Positions 1 through 13,335 of a DNA stretch of 64,000 nucleotides are shown here, one piece after another (the first letter of the stretch is position 1; the number at the start of each line of letters is the position of its first letter). Under the pieces are notes generated by a model. That model saw nothing but the letters and a program-made list of their open reading frames with translations, searched no databases and had not been told where the DNA came from. The DNA comes from Viola odorata (Eukaryota; Streptophyta; Magnoliopsida; Malpighiales; Violaceae): positions 5,773,501 to 5,837,500 of the forward strand of contig OY829544.1 of NCBI GenBank assembly GCA_963691705.1. The letters run 5' to 3'. Position numbers and translations under genes: made by a program.

Positions 1-58
1 GCTTTACTATTTTTTTCCTCACCCATGCATCAAACTATACAGTAGTACAAGTACAAAC

Positions 59-3000
59 CTATCTTGTATCCACGCGTCAACTTTATCACCAACAGACCAA
101 TTGTAGTCTCCGACAGCAGCTCTGCGTCTCTTCCTAGTTCCTTCAAATGGTATGACAGTAACAGGACGTGCATTTCGTATTCTAGGTACCCCATTTTCAC
201 CTTGAAGTGCCACCCACTCCTTTAGCTTCTCCAAGCCTGCAGGACAGAAGGCAGCCAGATCAAGAAAATGCACAACAAATTTGTCTAAATGCAGTATGTT
301 CAAATTACAATATTAACATATTCTTTCATTCCACTTTTAATGAACATCTTGACCTCAGAAGGATCATATGCTCACATGCAAAAGAGCAAGGATTATCTAT
401 GACTGACTCACAGTGTTGAAACAACAAAGAACAGTTTGTTTTTTTTGTTCCATCAAAACCTTATTTATTTAAGCTGTCCACCTCTTGATATGTTCATCAT
501 AGCTCATACAAATTTTAAAAAACCAAAAGCAACCATGGTTGAGTAGATTGTCAAAGTAGATTGCTAAAAATCCATCAGGTCAACACAAAGTAGGCATAAA
601 TCGAAGTCATTGCGTATGGATATTCACATCCAACTAATTTCTTGAACACACAATGTCAAGGGTCACTGGAACAAAGCTTACCTTCTCCAAATGCAAGGTC
701 ACTGTAACTCACATATGCCTTCCCATCTTTCAAACTCAATACATTAGCGGAGAACCAAGCTGCTTTAAATCCACTCCCATCCTTGTAAACCTAGAGAGAA
801 AATTAATGGTATTGACAGGTGAAGAAGTCCCAAAAGAAAATAAAGTTTGCATGTTCATTCAGAACATGAAGCTAAAAATTTACCTCTACAAGAGAACCCT
901 CCCTGATTCCATTCTCTTTTGAATTCTCCACCACTTTCTGATAGTCCTCCTGATCATGGATGGAAGATCTTGATCCGCTCTCAGATTCTGGAACTGAACC
1001 AATGGTTTTATCCAAATCAGAAGTTTTTCGGCCCTTCTGTCTTTTAGCATCCCTTACACTGGCTGTAACAGAGCCTGATAAGCCATCTGTGAGTTTGACA
1101 TGGTCCTCCTCAGTGGACATCTCTCTTATTGTTGTTAATTTCCCAAGGTTGGTGATCTGTGTTTCTTTCTTATCTGATGGACTCCCCTTTAAAGATCTAG
1201 TAGACTTATCTGGACCTTCTCCAATGCTATCTATAACTACGTTTTCTCTACCAACATCATTTGGTTTGGATATCACTTCAGAAGTTACTTGGGCTACTTT
1301 CCAATAACCCTCTGGACCAGCAGCTACAAGCTCACTCAATGAGAAAGGGTCCCCCATGGCAACTATTTTTCCAGCTTGAGAGACAGCCTCTGCAGCCAGC
1401 TCAGCAGCTTTTACAATGGCATCCATATTTTCAGCCCGTTTTGCTGCAGCAGAAGCGGCTTCAACCCGCCTCTTTGCAGCCTCCCTCGCAGCAACAAGGA
1501 TGGAACTGGAACTGTTTGATCCATCATCACCCTTCAAGATGGAAGCAGGAGAAGTCCGTCCCAAATTTTTTGTCCCTTCAAATGCAGAACTTACATTGCT
1601 TTGGGAAAAATTACTATATCCTCCAGAAATCACTGCTTCATCAGCCATCAATTTTGCCTGTATTGCTGCATTTGATGCAACATTGGCAGCTGCAGCAGCT
1701 GCCTTTGCAACTGCAGCAGCAGCCGCAATTGCAACAGCTGCGGATGCTAGTTTGGTTTCAACATCAGGTGGCAATTCAGAATTTTTCTGCTTATCCAACT
1801 GATTCCATATTTCCTGGCTGTGTGTAACAGCAGCAGCAGCAACTGCAGCAGCATCCTCTGCCTGTACCCTAGCCTCTTTGACCTTACCAAGTGTCTCCTC
1901 TGATAAAATAGCCCTTCGACCAGCATTTTGTTCCTTTGTTCTGAGATCAGTAGAGAAAGAAGATGCAGAGGTAGAGAATTTCTCTGTAGGGGCATTAGAA
2001 ACAAAACTAACTGGGGTTGGCATGGCAGCAGAAGTAGGCTGATAACCAGTAACAGTTGGAATAGGAACTGTTTCCATTTGTGTTTGAGGTAAAACAACCA
2101 GAGCAGGAGGGTCAGAAACTAAAGACTTTTTTCTCTTCCTAGGCTTTGGGTCATTAGAAGGTTGACCAGATCCTGTAACCTTGTTCACACTAGCTACCGG
2201 AGATGCAGTAAAAACACCTGCAGTAGTAGCCCCACTAGGAAGCAGAGGACCTGGAGAAACATGTTTTGCACCAGAGGAGTATGGCACAGATGATTCTTTT
2301 ACAGTTGTCAATTGGACAGGTTCTGTCATAGGAAATTGCACAGAAAAACGAACACTAGAATCAAGTGCAGAAGTCTGTGGAGAAGCAACCCAGGGACCAA
2401 CAAAAGGGGCCTGAGATATCCAAGAGGGATTTGGTCCAACAAAACTCCTCATAGGTGGAGTTTGGTGAGGATGCAAAGGAGAAAGTGTGCGTTGATATTC
2501 CATAACCGGACCCCTTGGCATGCCAGCCGATTGCAAGGTGTCAGCAGAAGGGGTAGGTAAAGACCAAAGTGGTGAAGAAGGGGGTACTAGGGAATTTACA
2601 GCTGTTGTTGGCGTACCCTTGCTGGAGGCTCGACCAACAGGTGAGGACATTGCTTTACTTTGTACACCACTTTGTTTAGCTCCTTGATCATGAGTTCTAG
2701 CACCTGTAAAGCTCCATTCTGACACATTTAGAACTCATCCACACTTGCATGAGGGCTAAAATACTTACAGTCAGAGAGATACCTGAACGTGACTGTAAAG
2801 GGGTCTCAGGTGTTGTCAGATGTGATCGTTGACCATTAATCCTTTCTATACGTGAGCGCCAGGCATTCTCCCAAATGCTTTTGCCTCCATCTACGAGCAA
2901 GTGTAAAAACAAGTAACTACATGTTTTCAACATGCTGTTTATTAGGTAATGCAAAATTGAGGAATAACATACCTAGACCTCCAAAAGCTGATATCATATA

Positions 3001-6000
3001 AGCCTCATCAGGAGCAGTTCCTTGACTGTGCACAAAGAAAAAGAAGATATTTAGTAGGTAAAAATAATCACCAAAATATAAATATCTTTGGTGAATAGGA
3101 GAAACTGGATAAGTCCTTGTCTTCATATTTTGAGGTATAGTGGGTGGTAAGAATTTAGAGGTTATCATAAGAGCAGCCCTTTGTAATGTGCACTAGGAGA
3201 CTGCTATGTAACTTCATTGTTGCTGGTTAATAAAACCTCGTTTATATCGAGGAAAAATGTGGATGGGAGGGGAAGAAGACTTAGGAGCGAATGGTTGGGG
3301 GTGGAGGAGCAGGGGGAGGTTCATGCTAACCAAAGCTTAGCTGAACTCAATGAGTTAATTTTTGAAAACACCACCAAAATAAGAAAGAGTAGGACCCACA
3401 TTAAAGCTCCATAAACAAAGATTTGAGCACGCAATTGAACTTGTTGCAAGTCTGTGAAAGGCTGTTGAAACAATGCAACTGGAGAAGCTGAAGAATTCAA
3501 ATCCGGCAAACCAGCTGTTGAAGGAGTCAGAGCAAATGGTTTCAAACCACCAGAATCGACAAGCCCATAGCGTGGCATCTCACTGGAAGGTACAAGTTGA
3601 GGAAACCCAGGAGGACCCACTGAGAGATTATTTCCTTTTTCCCGTCTTTCTAGTTTTCCAGCACCTGTCACTCTAGAGCCTCCCTTTTTGGCACTATCCT
3701 TTGCTGTTGCCTTACTGGATGCTCGTCTTGGTTTACGCTCAGTATTACCTTTAGAACCACGACTACCAACTGCTGCACCAGACACCTTTGAAATTCCAGG
3801 AGGAACATCTTGAGAAATCTTTGAATTTAATTGGCCAGAGTTAGGAGTTGAAGGAGGAACATCTTGAGAAATCTTTGAATTTAATTGGCCTGAGTTAGGA
3901 GTTGAAGGAGGAACATCTTGAGAAATCTTCGGATTTAATTGGCCTGAGTTAGGAGTTGAAGGAGAAGCATCTGCAGGCTTTAAGAAGCAGGGGGAAATGG
4001 AAAACAAAGGTAAGAGGATCAGTTAAAGCTTTACAAGTAAAATTGCCTTCATTTCTTACACTAAGTCATGCCACACTAAATGAAACACAATTAGGAAAAT
4101 TTAAGTCAACCGGGTACATAATTGGGAGGTGCTGATGAAAAATCACTATGGCAAAAAAAAAGTTTTACCAGAGGTGCTTTGGTTGCTTGTACATCTGGAA
4201 ACGGCTTCCATATCTCACCATCTACCTTTTCAGGCAATTCTGCCAGCGGTCTGACCTCAAAAGTGAAACTTCTCTCATCTTTGGAGGAATCGTTTAGTTT
4301 TGGATCACAGGAAACACCGCAAATTGTGCTACCACCAAAATCAACGGTTTCAGAAACTGAAACTACTTGCTTTGTTGATTCTTTAACTCCATCCTTTTTA
4401 CTTTCCTTCTGAGAAAGCTCTGAGCATCCTCCGGCAGAATCGGAAACACTAGCAGACTTTTCCAGGTCAGCACAACTTCCACATTCTGGCTCAGAACACA
4501 TCTTGAGACTTAGAAAATGCAAATTCACTAAGCTGCACAAATTTCACCAGTAGACTCAAACCAAGACGACAAGTAATAAGTCACTTACCTTTCGTGATTG
4601 GAATGGCAACCTGCGCCTCACTTGCATCAGATGATTTTGAAGAAATTTCCTTCAGGATTTTCGGACTACTATCTTGCCGTGACTCATCCTTGGCAAGCAT
4701 TTCATCATTGCTTACAGTTGGCTCTGCATTCCGTAGTACGTTGAAAATTAAAACTTCAGTCAAATTGAACAAAAATAAAACCACACCTGGAAGGACACTA
4801 ATTTTTATGGAGAAGAAATACAAAAATAAAGTCACAATAATTAATCCATGTGCAAATCTAAGTAACAGGGATACAGTCATGCAAGTTGAGGCACAGTAGC
4901 CTGGCATGGTAGCCATCCTAACCAGAACAAGATAGACAAGCCTGATAAAATATAGGCTAAAGAATTAAAAATCCAAGACTTGAGTTCTGACAAACCTAAG
5001 TTCAACTTACAAGTACTTACCTGAAGCTTTTGAGGATACCAATCCATAACTTTCTCTTGTCAATGCTTCAGAACCATCTCCCTTGTTTGCATTATCACTA
5101 ACAGCTCGGCAGATTTCCATCAGTTCTGTGGACTCCTGCCTGATATTGTTAGTCACTGCTTCTTGAGGTTCACTCTGATTTTCTGAATTGCATGGATCCA
5201 CCGTTGGCAGCAACTGATCACCAGACTTGCATAACTCTTCCTGGGCAATGCTAGAAGAATTACCTTTTTCCAACTCAGAAACAGGATCTAGTCCACTTGT
5301 TTCTTGAGAAGAGCTCTTCAAGTCTGACAAATTTGTTTCAGCAGAAATCCTTTGGATATCTACTTCAGTAGGTAAAGATGACATTCCACTATCTTTCTGA
5401 TTAAGAACAGACACAGTGGTTGTGCAGTCCTCAGAGGGCGCTGGTTCATCATCAATTAAATAACAAGATATCAAGTTAGTAATTTCAAGGAACAACCTGT
5501 ACTGCAACAGAGAAAGGGTGGGGAGGGGTATAGAGAGAGGAAGATGAATGAAAAATGGCTAAGCACTAAACATATTTTGTATACTTGGTGTTTGTTATTC
5601 GATTTATCAAAAGTTCAGTTCACCAAATACCTAATCCATTTTCAGCAGCAGAATCTGATGATAATTTTGAAACTAAGGACTCACTTTCTGTGCCACTTTC
5701 ACCAAAAGTGCCTGACCCAGACTCTCTATTGATGACAAGGGACGCAACAGTTTGAGATTCCATTTTATTGCCATCAGAAGGGAACTCAGTATTCTTCTTT
5801 TCCTCAAAGGGAACATCTTTGTCATGTTTGGGGATGTCATGCTGTCCAAGTTCCATACTTTTATTGTCCAATTGCATCGATTCAACTGCTATGGAGGAAT
5901 CTTGGCTTTCAGCATGTGTTTCAAAAACAGCTTCTGCTGAAGAACACTCAACAGTCAAATTCGGAATGCCACCTTCATCTTTACTGCCAGTTCCATCATA

Positions 6001-7311
6001 TTCTTCAATAGAAGCTTTGTCGTGTGCCACCGATAGCACATGTGCACCAGGTTCGGAGGTTGTCTTTGCCTCATCCAATTGGGAACCATAAGGTTCCTCA
6101 ACTTTGTGTGTCTCAAAAGTAAAATTGCCTTCAACATTCACCATTGATACCTCATGCATACCCAACTGGGACTGATCATCTAAGGCTTCATAAGAGCCGG
6201 AATCCCCTTTCTCTTTTATACTAGAAGGTTCTGCTGAATTATTCAACTTCGTCTCAATCATGTTTGCAGCTGCTGCAGATTCCACAGGGGCTGAGCTAAG
6301 AGGATTCTCCAAATGAGAAATACCAATTTCAGTCACATTGACAGCTAAACTCTTGTCATCCATTTGAACCTCTTGGGTTAATACACCCTGTTCCTCACAA
6401 ATCACACCAATGTCTGTTTCTAACACATTATTATTTTCATTAGCTTTTTCATATACATTATTTGGGGTATCATCATTATTCAGGTCATCACTGCCTATAA
6501 TAATAGGATGCACAATGCTATCAACCTGTGTCCCAGAAGTAGAATCTTTTTCTTTATGCGTCATGTTATCCACAGATCCATCAAGTCCAATCCTATCAGC
6601 TTCCATTTGATTAGAACTACTACATTTACCATCACCAAATGAACTGACTTCAACATCACGTAGTCTAACGCCAACAGTAATGGCAGTCAGGTCACCTAAA
6701 CCTCCACCAATTGATGCATCATCTTTCTGAGTGTAAGAATTATCCTCAAACCTAGGCTGCTGCCCTCTAATATCATTACCTGCACCAGGAAAATTCTCTG
6801 GAATGTCACATGGTAGCAATGTTGGAAGTAAGTTTGTAGTCTTTCCCACTTCAGATGGTGCTTTATTATCCTCTCTTGAGTTGGGCTCCATGTGCTTTAT
6901 CATGCAACCCAGTTCATCACAGGCATCTGACTCCCTAGTATTAGTTTGTACAAGGGCAATCTCCTCCTGGCCAACAGATTTTAATAACATTTCAACAGAT
7001 TCTCTGGAAGTAGCCTCAGACCAAACATTGTTGCACCTTGAAATAGGACAAGATTCTGCTGGGCTTGAACTGAACTGAATTCCAGTACTTCCCCGGGAAA
7101 AATCTTCAATCCACTGGTTATCCTCGCTACTTTCAATGCCAAGAAAAACCTCAGTTTCTACCAAACTATCAAACCTTAAAGGTCCATGGAGGCTGTCATC
7201 AAATTCAAACTTAGGAAGAGCGTATGGCTGTAAAACAGGAGGAAACTTGTTGCTTCCTTCACCAGCTAAATGAATATTCTGGCTTTGAAAATCATTGTCA
7301 TCATAATCCAT
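59..7311 (-). CDS. G2484-1: Agenet/Tudor-domain nuclear protein, G2484-1 (SWO1)-like, 3' end outside the window
   Basis: The coding exons, in transcript order, are 7311-5631, 5440-5021, 4723-4589, 4527-4169, 3977-3400, 3025-2973, 2890-2783, 2703-884, 790-682 and 236-59. All junctions are GT-AG and phases agree throughout, giving about 1,813 codons before the left edge. The start at 7311 (MDYDDNDFQSQN) lies 12 bases inside an exon and matches my memory of the Arabidopsis G2484-1 N-terminus. The protein is long, acidic and Ser-rich, with an Ala-rich coiled segment in the 1,820-bp exon (about residues 1,250-1,420). An Agenet-type Tudor module starts near residue 1,712 (SLVEVYKDGSGFKAAWFSA) and continues in the last exon (VGDKVDAWIQDR). 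Agenet domains bind methylated histone tails or adapt chromatin complexes; the Arabidopsis homologue, recalled as SWOLLEN1, is nuclear. The remaining C-terminus, perhaps 200 residues, is off the window. Confidence 0.9.
3799..3962 (-). repeat. 54-bp in-frame tandem repeat, three copies, inside the G2484-1-like gene
   Basis: Three consecutive near-identical 54-bp units encode an 18-residue unit of the form PSTPNSGQLNxKISQDVP, at about residues 870-924. The copies differ by only a few bases, so the expansion is fairly recent. The reading frame is kept, and the unit is rich in Ser, Pro and Gln, typical of disordered linkers. Confidence 0.85.
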
Positions 7312-7323
7312 GGGTTTGTATCC

Positions 7324-9595
7324 CTGCAAAATAAAAAGTGTAAGAGAAACAGAGATATGGAGGGAGAGAAGGAGGTAGAGCACCATTAAAGCACAAAAGA
7401 CAAGTTACACAATAACCTGTAAAACAGACAAATGCACAAACACGCAGACGGAAAACTAATAAATGAAAAGTATGATGAAAAGTTATCAAGTATTTCAACA
7501 AAAGGTTGTGCATATGCAATATAAGAATGCATGTGCCTACGTTTCAAATACAAAAGACGAGTGGAATAGAACAAAGAGAACTACATTTTTTAAGACACGG
7601 AAACTTAAAACTTCCTCCTAATTTGCTAAAAATAGTGTAGTCAAATGATATTCAGGGGAAAATGTAAAGCAGCTTATCCATTGATCATTTCTCATAATTG
7701 TGCAACTTTTTCTCGAGGAGAAGTAATAAGGCCAACACTCCATCTATATACTGGCCCCACACAATCTAGGAATTGCCACATGGTAATATGCTAGAAATTT
7801 ATCAAGGAAGTCACTGACAAGTATTCACCAAACCACAAAGTCAATGGTAATAATAATACATAGGTGCTGAGCATGCCAAAGTGAGAGGTCACATGATAAG
7901 GGAAGCGTTACCAAGAGCTCACTGGTAAGACATTTCTTTTGACCTTATCAATTTCATTCTGTAGAACCCCAGCCCAATGAGCAACAGAACTCGACTTCCT
8001 TATTTGTTATACTTCAGCGTTGAACATGATCTCAACATGTATCATTGCTTAGATCTTAGCATGAATCAGTATAAATATGCTCCCAAGCTCTCCCTCACTA
8101 ATCCACCAAAATCAAAAAGAACAGACAAATTACTAATATTGCATTCAAACTGCTCGTTACGGGATTTTAACATTCCTAGAGTCATTGTTTTCTTATGGTC
8201 GCCTCCACCAACAACTTTTTAAATACCAACTACGCAGAGCGAAATAGTTTGATTATTTATAGAAGATATCTAATTAAAACCTTGTTGCATTGCAAAGAAC
8301 AAAAGCAGAAAGACTAACCCTTGAAAATGCAGTTCTTCCCAAATAGAGCTGGACGGTTCCTTTTTACTAAAAAAATTGTTGTATTTTTCCAAAGAACATT
8401 AGTTTCTTCTAAATCAAAAGTTTAAGGTGTTAAATAATAAGATAAACTTTTTCAAGTTTCCTAAAACACTAGAAAAATAATTATCAAGATAAAGTTAGTA
8501 CCCTAATCTTCAAAATAAGATTCTGAATCTTCCTAATTTCATAGAATTTCTTTTTTGAGACTTTAATAAATATACATGGCCTCTCTCTTCTTGTTCTGGA
8601 TTGAACTTACCAAACAGTTCTTCATTAAGCTTACTAATTCTTATTGTTAAACTGGTATGGTTTCATTCATTCTATCCTACCACACTATTTATTGTTGGTC
8701 AAATTCATTTTGACTAATAACGATTTAGTAGGGAAAAAGGATAATATTACTATTATAGTTCTCAGAAATGCAAAGTAGCCTTTTTCTTTTTTTCTTCTGT
8801 TGGGCATTTCTCTTAGAAAGAACGATTTTGAAAATAAACATGGAAATTAGAGTTTTGAAACAGAAAATATTTTCTGGTAGCAAACACAAAGTACGTGTTT
8901 ACTACAGTGGAAAATGTTGAGAGAGACAGGGAAAGCACGCAGGTGACAATTACAAGTACAAATTAAGACAAAGAGGTCTAAATATTTCTCTCAAGCTCAA
9001 GGCCCAAGTGGCAGACAACAATGTCAGAAATGGTGCCTGCAGTTGCTTACGGCAACAGAAACAGGGCGGAATATCAAGCCAAATAAGGAAGGAAAAAACC
9101 CTACCAATCAGCCTAGAATATCATAATCAACAGCAAGATTGTAGAGCAACAATAATCCATAAAAAAATTTGGACAACCAAACTGTGAAGTTGAACAACAA
9201 TAAGTAGCCGGCGTCATTATAAATTCACCAAAACAGTATTAACATGCAGTTAGCTTAGCTACAGAAATGAAGCTACCACTTATTGCAATAAAACCCTAGT
9301 TCGGGCCAATGAAGCATTTAACAGTCACAACACCTATTTTCATCACTACATCCTCACTCCAATTACCTATCTTTAACAGAACAAATGATGTCAAGGACTG
9401 AGCTCTTGGAACCTAAATTCAACATTTCAAAAGCAAATTACAAGAAACCAGAGCGACAATTTGATTTGTTTGAGTTCGAGTTCATAGAAAATCTGCTGTT
9501 TTTTCCCCAAAATTAACCAAAACAAATTATCAAGAAGAAGAAAACAAAAAGTAGGAAATGAACAGTACCAGAAGAAGTAAGTCTAGAGACGCTAC
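7324..9595 (-). other. Probable 2.3-kb intron in the 5' leader of the G2484-1-like gene
   Basis: A clean acceptor (TTTGCAG) sits 12 bases upstream of the start codon at 7324, and a donor (GGAG/GTAGCG) on the minus strand at 9595 could end a non-coding first exon lying at about 9596-9800. The stretch between them has no credible coding sequence on either strand and is AT-rich. Long leader introns often enhance expression in plants. The pairing of these two sites is inferred; the promoter would lie around 9.8-10.3 kb. Confidence 0.45.
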
Positions 9596-9999
9596 CTCCC
9601 TCCATCCGGCGAAGAAATCCTTCCCGTCAGCTCCTCACCTCTTCCTCAATTGTACTGTCATCTACAAACACAATAGAAATACACCTCTTTTCTCTCAGTA
9701 TTTACTCACTCCACTCACAAGAAGGAAACAAAACAACATAAGAAAGAAAAAAAACCTAACACGCAACCGATTCACTGTTACTCACCGGAATCTCTAATTT
9801 AGGTGGTGGATCGAGTTAGGGTTCCGGTCAATCGAAACAGGGTTAAGGTCAAGGCAAGTAAAATAAGATGTAGAAATGAAGTGATACTTTTTTGGCTCTT
9901 TTGGTTTTCGTTTTCTCGTTTTCGAAGAGAGGAGAGAGGAGAAATGCGAGAGTGTGTTTCGCAGTACCGTCGTTTCAGTATATGTGGGGAAAGAGAGAG

Positions 10000-11006
10000 A
10001 GAGGTTGTGGAAACTTTTTAAAAAATAGAGTGAGGGCTCCAAGATCAGACAGTGCGGGGTCAACACGTGGAGTGGTTGGATACGTCTGATTAGGGAAAGT
10101 GAGATTTGGCTAGAGTTAGCAGCGGGTGATATGCAAGTGGGGTTGATGTACGGTGGGTGATGTGAGGGGAGATGCGGTCGGGATTTTGAGTTTGGAAAAT
10201 CCAAAGTGCGTGAAAGTGTGTACGTGGCAGGCGGAAGTTAGGTTTGGGTCAGAGGAGTCTACGGCTGGTAATTAGGAGGGGAAAAGTGGAGTTTGATGTT
10301 AATTATTTTGGGCCGTTGGATTGGAATACTTTTGGAGTTTTTGGTTTATTCTTCACGTGTCTTTTTAAAATGTTTACAAATTTGACAGGGAAAGAAAAAG
10401 GAAGTTTTGGATTGCTGTTTTTGGAATCGGCCATTGGGTTATCTAATCCTAAACAGCTGTCCATTGGCGGTAATGGTAATGTGATTTTTAACTTGAAATT
10501 TTAATTTTTAATGAAGAAGACGGAAATGCCACTTATGCTCTTTGGATAGTTTGGCCTTCATGTTTCAACTGTTCTCAATTTTGCTACTTATTTTTCTTTT
10601 TTTATCGTTAGATAATTTAACCATTAATTTTTGTTTCGTTAAATTTTGTTATCACCTAATTTAACCATTAATTTTTGTTTCGTTAAATTTTGTTATCACC
10701 GAATTATTCACTTTTCAATCAATTTTGATTAATTACGTTAAACTTTAAATACTTAAATGATAAATGATGATTAAGGTATAATCTCCTACTAATATGCAAC
10801 AAATTGGGAGGAGAGAAAAAAGATAATTGATTTTTTTTTCAATTTAATTAGTTCTTAGTTAGTGGTTGTGATTTGAATTGAGACTCTTATTATTATTTAA
10901 GTAAGAATTTACTAGTTTCACATTTATGTTTTGAGAAATTTCTCTTATGATGATAGCGTGTTTTTTATGCATGATTTTCCCTCCATTATCTCGTTGATTT
11001 AAGGCA
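10000..11006. other. Intergenic region upstream of the G2484-1-like gene
   Basis: No gene is recognised here. The first 300 bases probably hold the promoter of the leftward gene. The rest is AT-rich and contains the 44-bp tandem duplication listed separately. Confidence 0.5.
10613..10700. repeat. Perfect tandem duplication of 44 bp
   Basis: Two adjacent identical 44-bp copies (10613-10656 and 10657-10700), each beginning TAATTTAACCATTAATTTTT and ending TTGTTATCACC. No mismatch is visible, so the duplication is recent. It encodes nothing. Confidence 0.95.
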
Positions 11007-12625
11007 TGATTCTGTTAATATACCCTTGTTTTCATCACTATTGCAGATCTAGGCCTAGAAATGGAGTTTATGCGAAAACACGCGTTTTAGGAGCATTTTG
11101 TGCGGATTCGAGCTTCAAGACTAGAGTCGAGGTCCCGACACCAAGATAGCCTTCAAGGTCCCGACGAGAATTCTCTATTCGAGATCCCGAAGGGCGAAGA
11201 ACGTCATTTCCACGTGTCCTCTTACCGAAGCTTCCACGTGTCCCCTCTGACGCTTTTTAGAGAGTTCTGCACAAGTCTCAAAATACCTATCCTCTGGCCA
11301 TTTCAGACCTCGAGCCTGCTCCCGATCTGCCAAAGCTGGGCAAATCAGACCACTGCCTCCAGCTTTGTGCTTTTCAGCTTTATGTTTTAGGGAGCATGTT
11401 TGCTTTGTGCTAGGCTTTCCTTAAATGCATTTTGTTCCCTAGTTGGACAGGAGATATTTTGTGCTTGTAATTTCTAAGTTAAATAGGACCTCTAGGATAA
11501 ATAGAAAGAAAGTTGGATGTATTAGAATTAATCTACATACTCTTAGACTTCTCTCTAGTTTATCTATCTAGTTCTTGTTAGCATTTTCCTCCTTAGCCGC
11601 CGGGCTTGAAACATTTTGGTAAACAATCGGGTCATTGCTCCGACTTTTAGTAGTGAAGTTTTCTTCCCTTAAATCTATTTCTTTACTTATTATGCTCTCT
11701 ACATTTATGATTTATTTATATTCAAGCATGAGTAGCTAAATCCTTACATCTTAGCAAAGGTAATTCAAGGGTTGCAAGGGCAGATTCGAGGCCTAAATGT
11801 GCTTAATATATTCTTGCTGCCATATTCAATTGCTTGTCATTTTAATTACATTTTCACTTGGGGTAATTAGAGGCTTGATCAACTAATAATTTCTTCGAGT
11901 GATTGTTGTCATCCATGTGATAAATACGGAAGGAAAGTTGCATGGTACAAGTAGGCACGTAGTCTAGTAGTTACTGTGCTGAAATGGTCTCGACTAGCTA
12001 GGGTGAGTAGTTGATTAGAGCGGGGTCACGAGCCTGACAAACTGAGGGACCTTTAGCTCTAGTTGTGTCTTTTCTTATCTTCATGGGCAGCCTGAATATG
12101 GCTATCCCGCATGTGTGCCTGGAGGGATGGTAGGCTGTCAAGACTACCTCATATGTGGAAACGGGGGGTAGTTTCTCTTAAGAGAAAAGTAGGGGATATC
12201 CGAGGAATCTGGTCCCTATGTCATTTCTATGATTGCATGAATAGAATATCTCTGCGCTGATGACGATCGAGCCCCCGAATGCAACCTAAGAATATCCTTT
12301 TCTAAGATCTTTCTCTCGATCTGACTTATTGTGTTTACTTGTCTCTCTGATTTATTATTCTGCTCTTGATCATTAATTTGCCATCCTTTACCTTTCAGGA
12401 CCCCGAACCAATTTTTGAGATCCCGATTACTGCTTTCATAATTAGAATTGTTAGCTCCAAATCTCTCTTGGCTAACTTGTTTAGTCAACAAAACCCCCCA
12501 TTGTGTGTTACGTTTCTGTGCTTTTGTTCTGTGTTTTCATTCAAGACCTTGAATCAGTCTCTCCCAATCCCTGTGTTCGACCCTGACTACCACTGTACAC
12601 ATTATCAATTGTGCACATATTTTCA
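11007..12625 (+). mobile_element. Candidate solo LTR or LTR fragment
   Basis: The segment starts TGATTCTG and ends TTTTCA. The string AGGCAT occurs at both borders (11002-11007 and 12625-12630), suggesting a target duplication, but the TG...CA borders are one base out of register with it. Inside are a TATA-like ATAAATAG near 11500, followed by a long untranslated region with a splice-like TTTCAG, and near the 3' end the motif GTTCGACCCTGACTACCACT, as I recall from ends of Ty3-type plant LTRs. No gag or pol is present. It could instead be an ordinary degraded repeat. Confidence 0.45.
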
Positions 12626-12699
12626 GGCATTATAAATTATATTTGAGTGACGATCATATGACCACTATACTCATTCAATAATCTTTATGAATACTAAGG

Positions 12700-13155
12700 G
12701 TGCGTTCGGTATCATTTATAATTTTTTGTTTTCTATTTGTCAAAAAACCAAAAATTGTTTTTGTCTTTATGTTATTTTGTTTTTAAAAACTCTTTTTTTT
12801 CTTCAGCACATGAGGTTAGGAGTCTCCACCGAAATACCGGACCAAAATTACCGCGATACCGTACCATAATTACATAAGTTCGGTATGTATTTTTTTACAC
12901 AAATTCATTGTTCGGTATTTCGGTACAGTACGGTATTGGTTTTTCCAGGTTCGATAATACGTACCGAATTATTAGGTATATTAAATACCATACTATATGC
13001 CATCTCCTATCTTCTTCTTCTTCGTTTCTGTTCTCTTCTCTCCAAAATTTCAAATTTCCAAAACCACACCGCAACAAACAAACACACAAATCCTCTCCAC
13101 CACCACTTCATCTTCTTCTCTCCGACGAGTGATGATCACCAACAACCACCACACA
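12700..13155. repeat. Left flank of an older repeat rich in GGTATTTCGGTA motifs
   Basis: Between about 12820 and 12990 the sequence repeats forms of CGGTATTTCGGTACAGTACGGTA in both orientations. The same motif family recurs at 16736-16885, beyond the hAT insertion. The two sides look like sub-terminal repeats of one earlier element that the hAT element later entered. Confidence 0.5.
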
Positions 13156-13253
13156 CAGTGGCGGATCCAGCCTAGGGCCAGGGTGGGCGGTATAAAAAAA
13201 AATTATTTAATTGAATGAACATATTAATTTACTAAGCAACATTAAACATCAAT

Positions 13254-13335
13254 GTTAGGATAACCGAGTGGTCTAAGGTGTCAGGCTTTCTTGCCCCCCC
13301 AAGAGGGCGTGAGTTCAAATCCCACTTTTGACATA
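13254..13335 (+). other. tRNA-Leu-like sequence inside the hAT element, probably a pseudogene
   Basis: The sequence has an A-box-like GGATAACCGAGTGGTCTAAG and a B-box-like GAGTTCAAATCCCAC. Its ends TGTTAGG and TTTTGACA can form an acceptor stem of 7 pairs with G-T pairs. The pattern fits plant tRNA-Leu, but the anticodon arm is disturbed by a run of C and no clear 7-base loop is seen. It lies in the untranslated leader of the hAT element, so it was either captured or is the head of a tRNA-derived SINE. A functional tRNA is unlikely. Confidence 0.55.

Noticed and set aside
1261..1827. Long plus-strand open frames rich in Leu/Gln or Ala
   Set aside because: They are antisense shadows of the Ala-rich repeat region of the 1,820-bp G2484-1 exon and have no splice or start context.
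9794..10204. 136-codon frame upstream of the Agenet gene
   Set aside because: It covers the presumed leader and promoter, has low-complexity composition, and matches no family.
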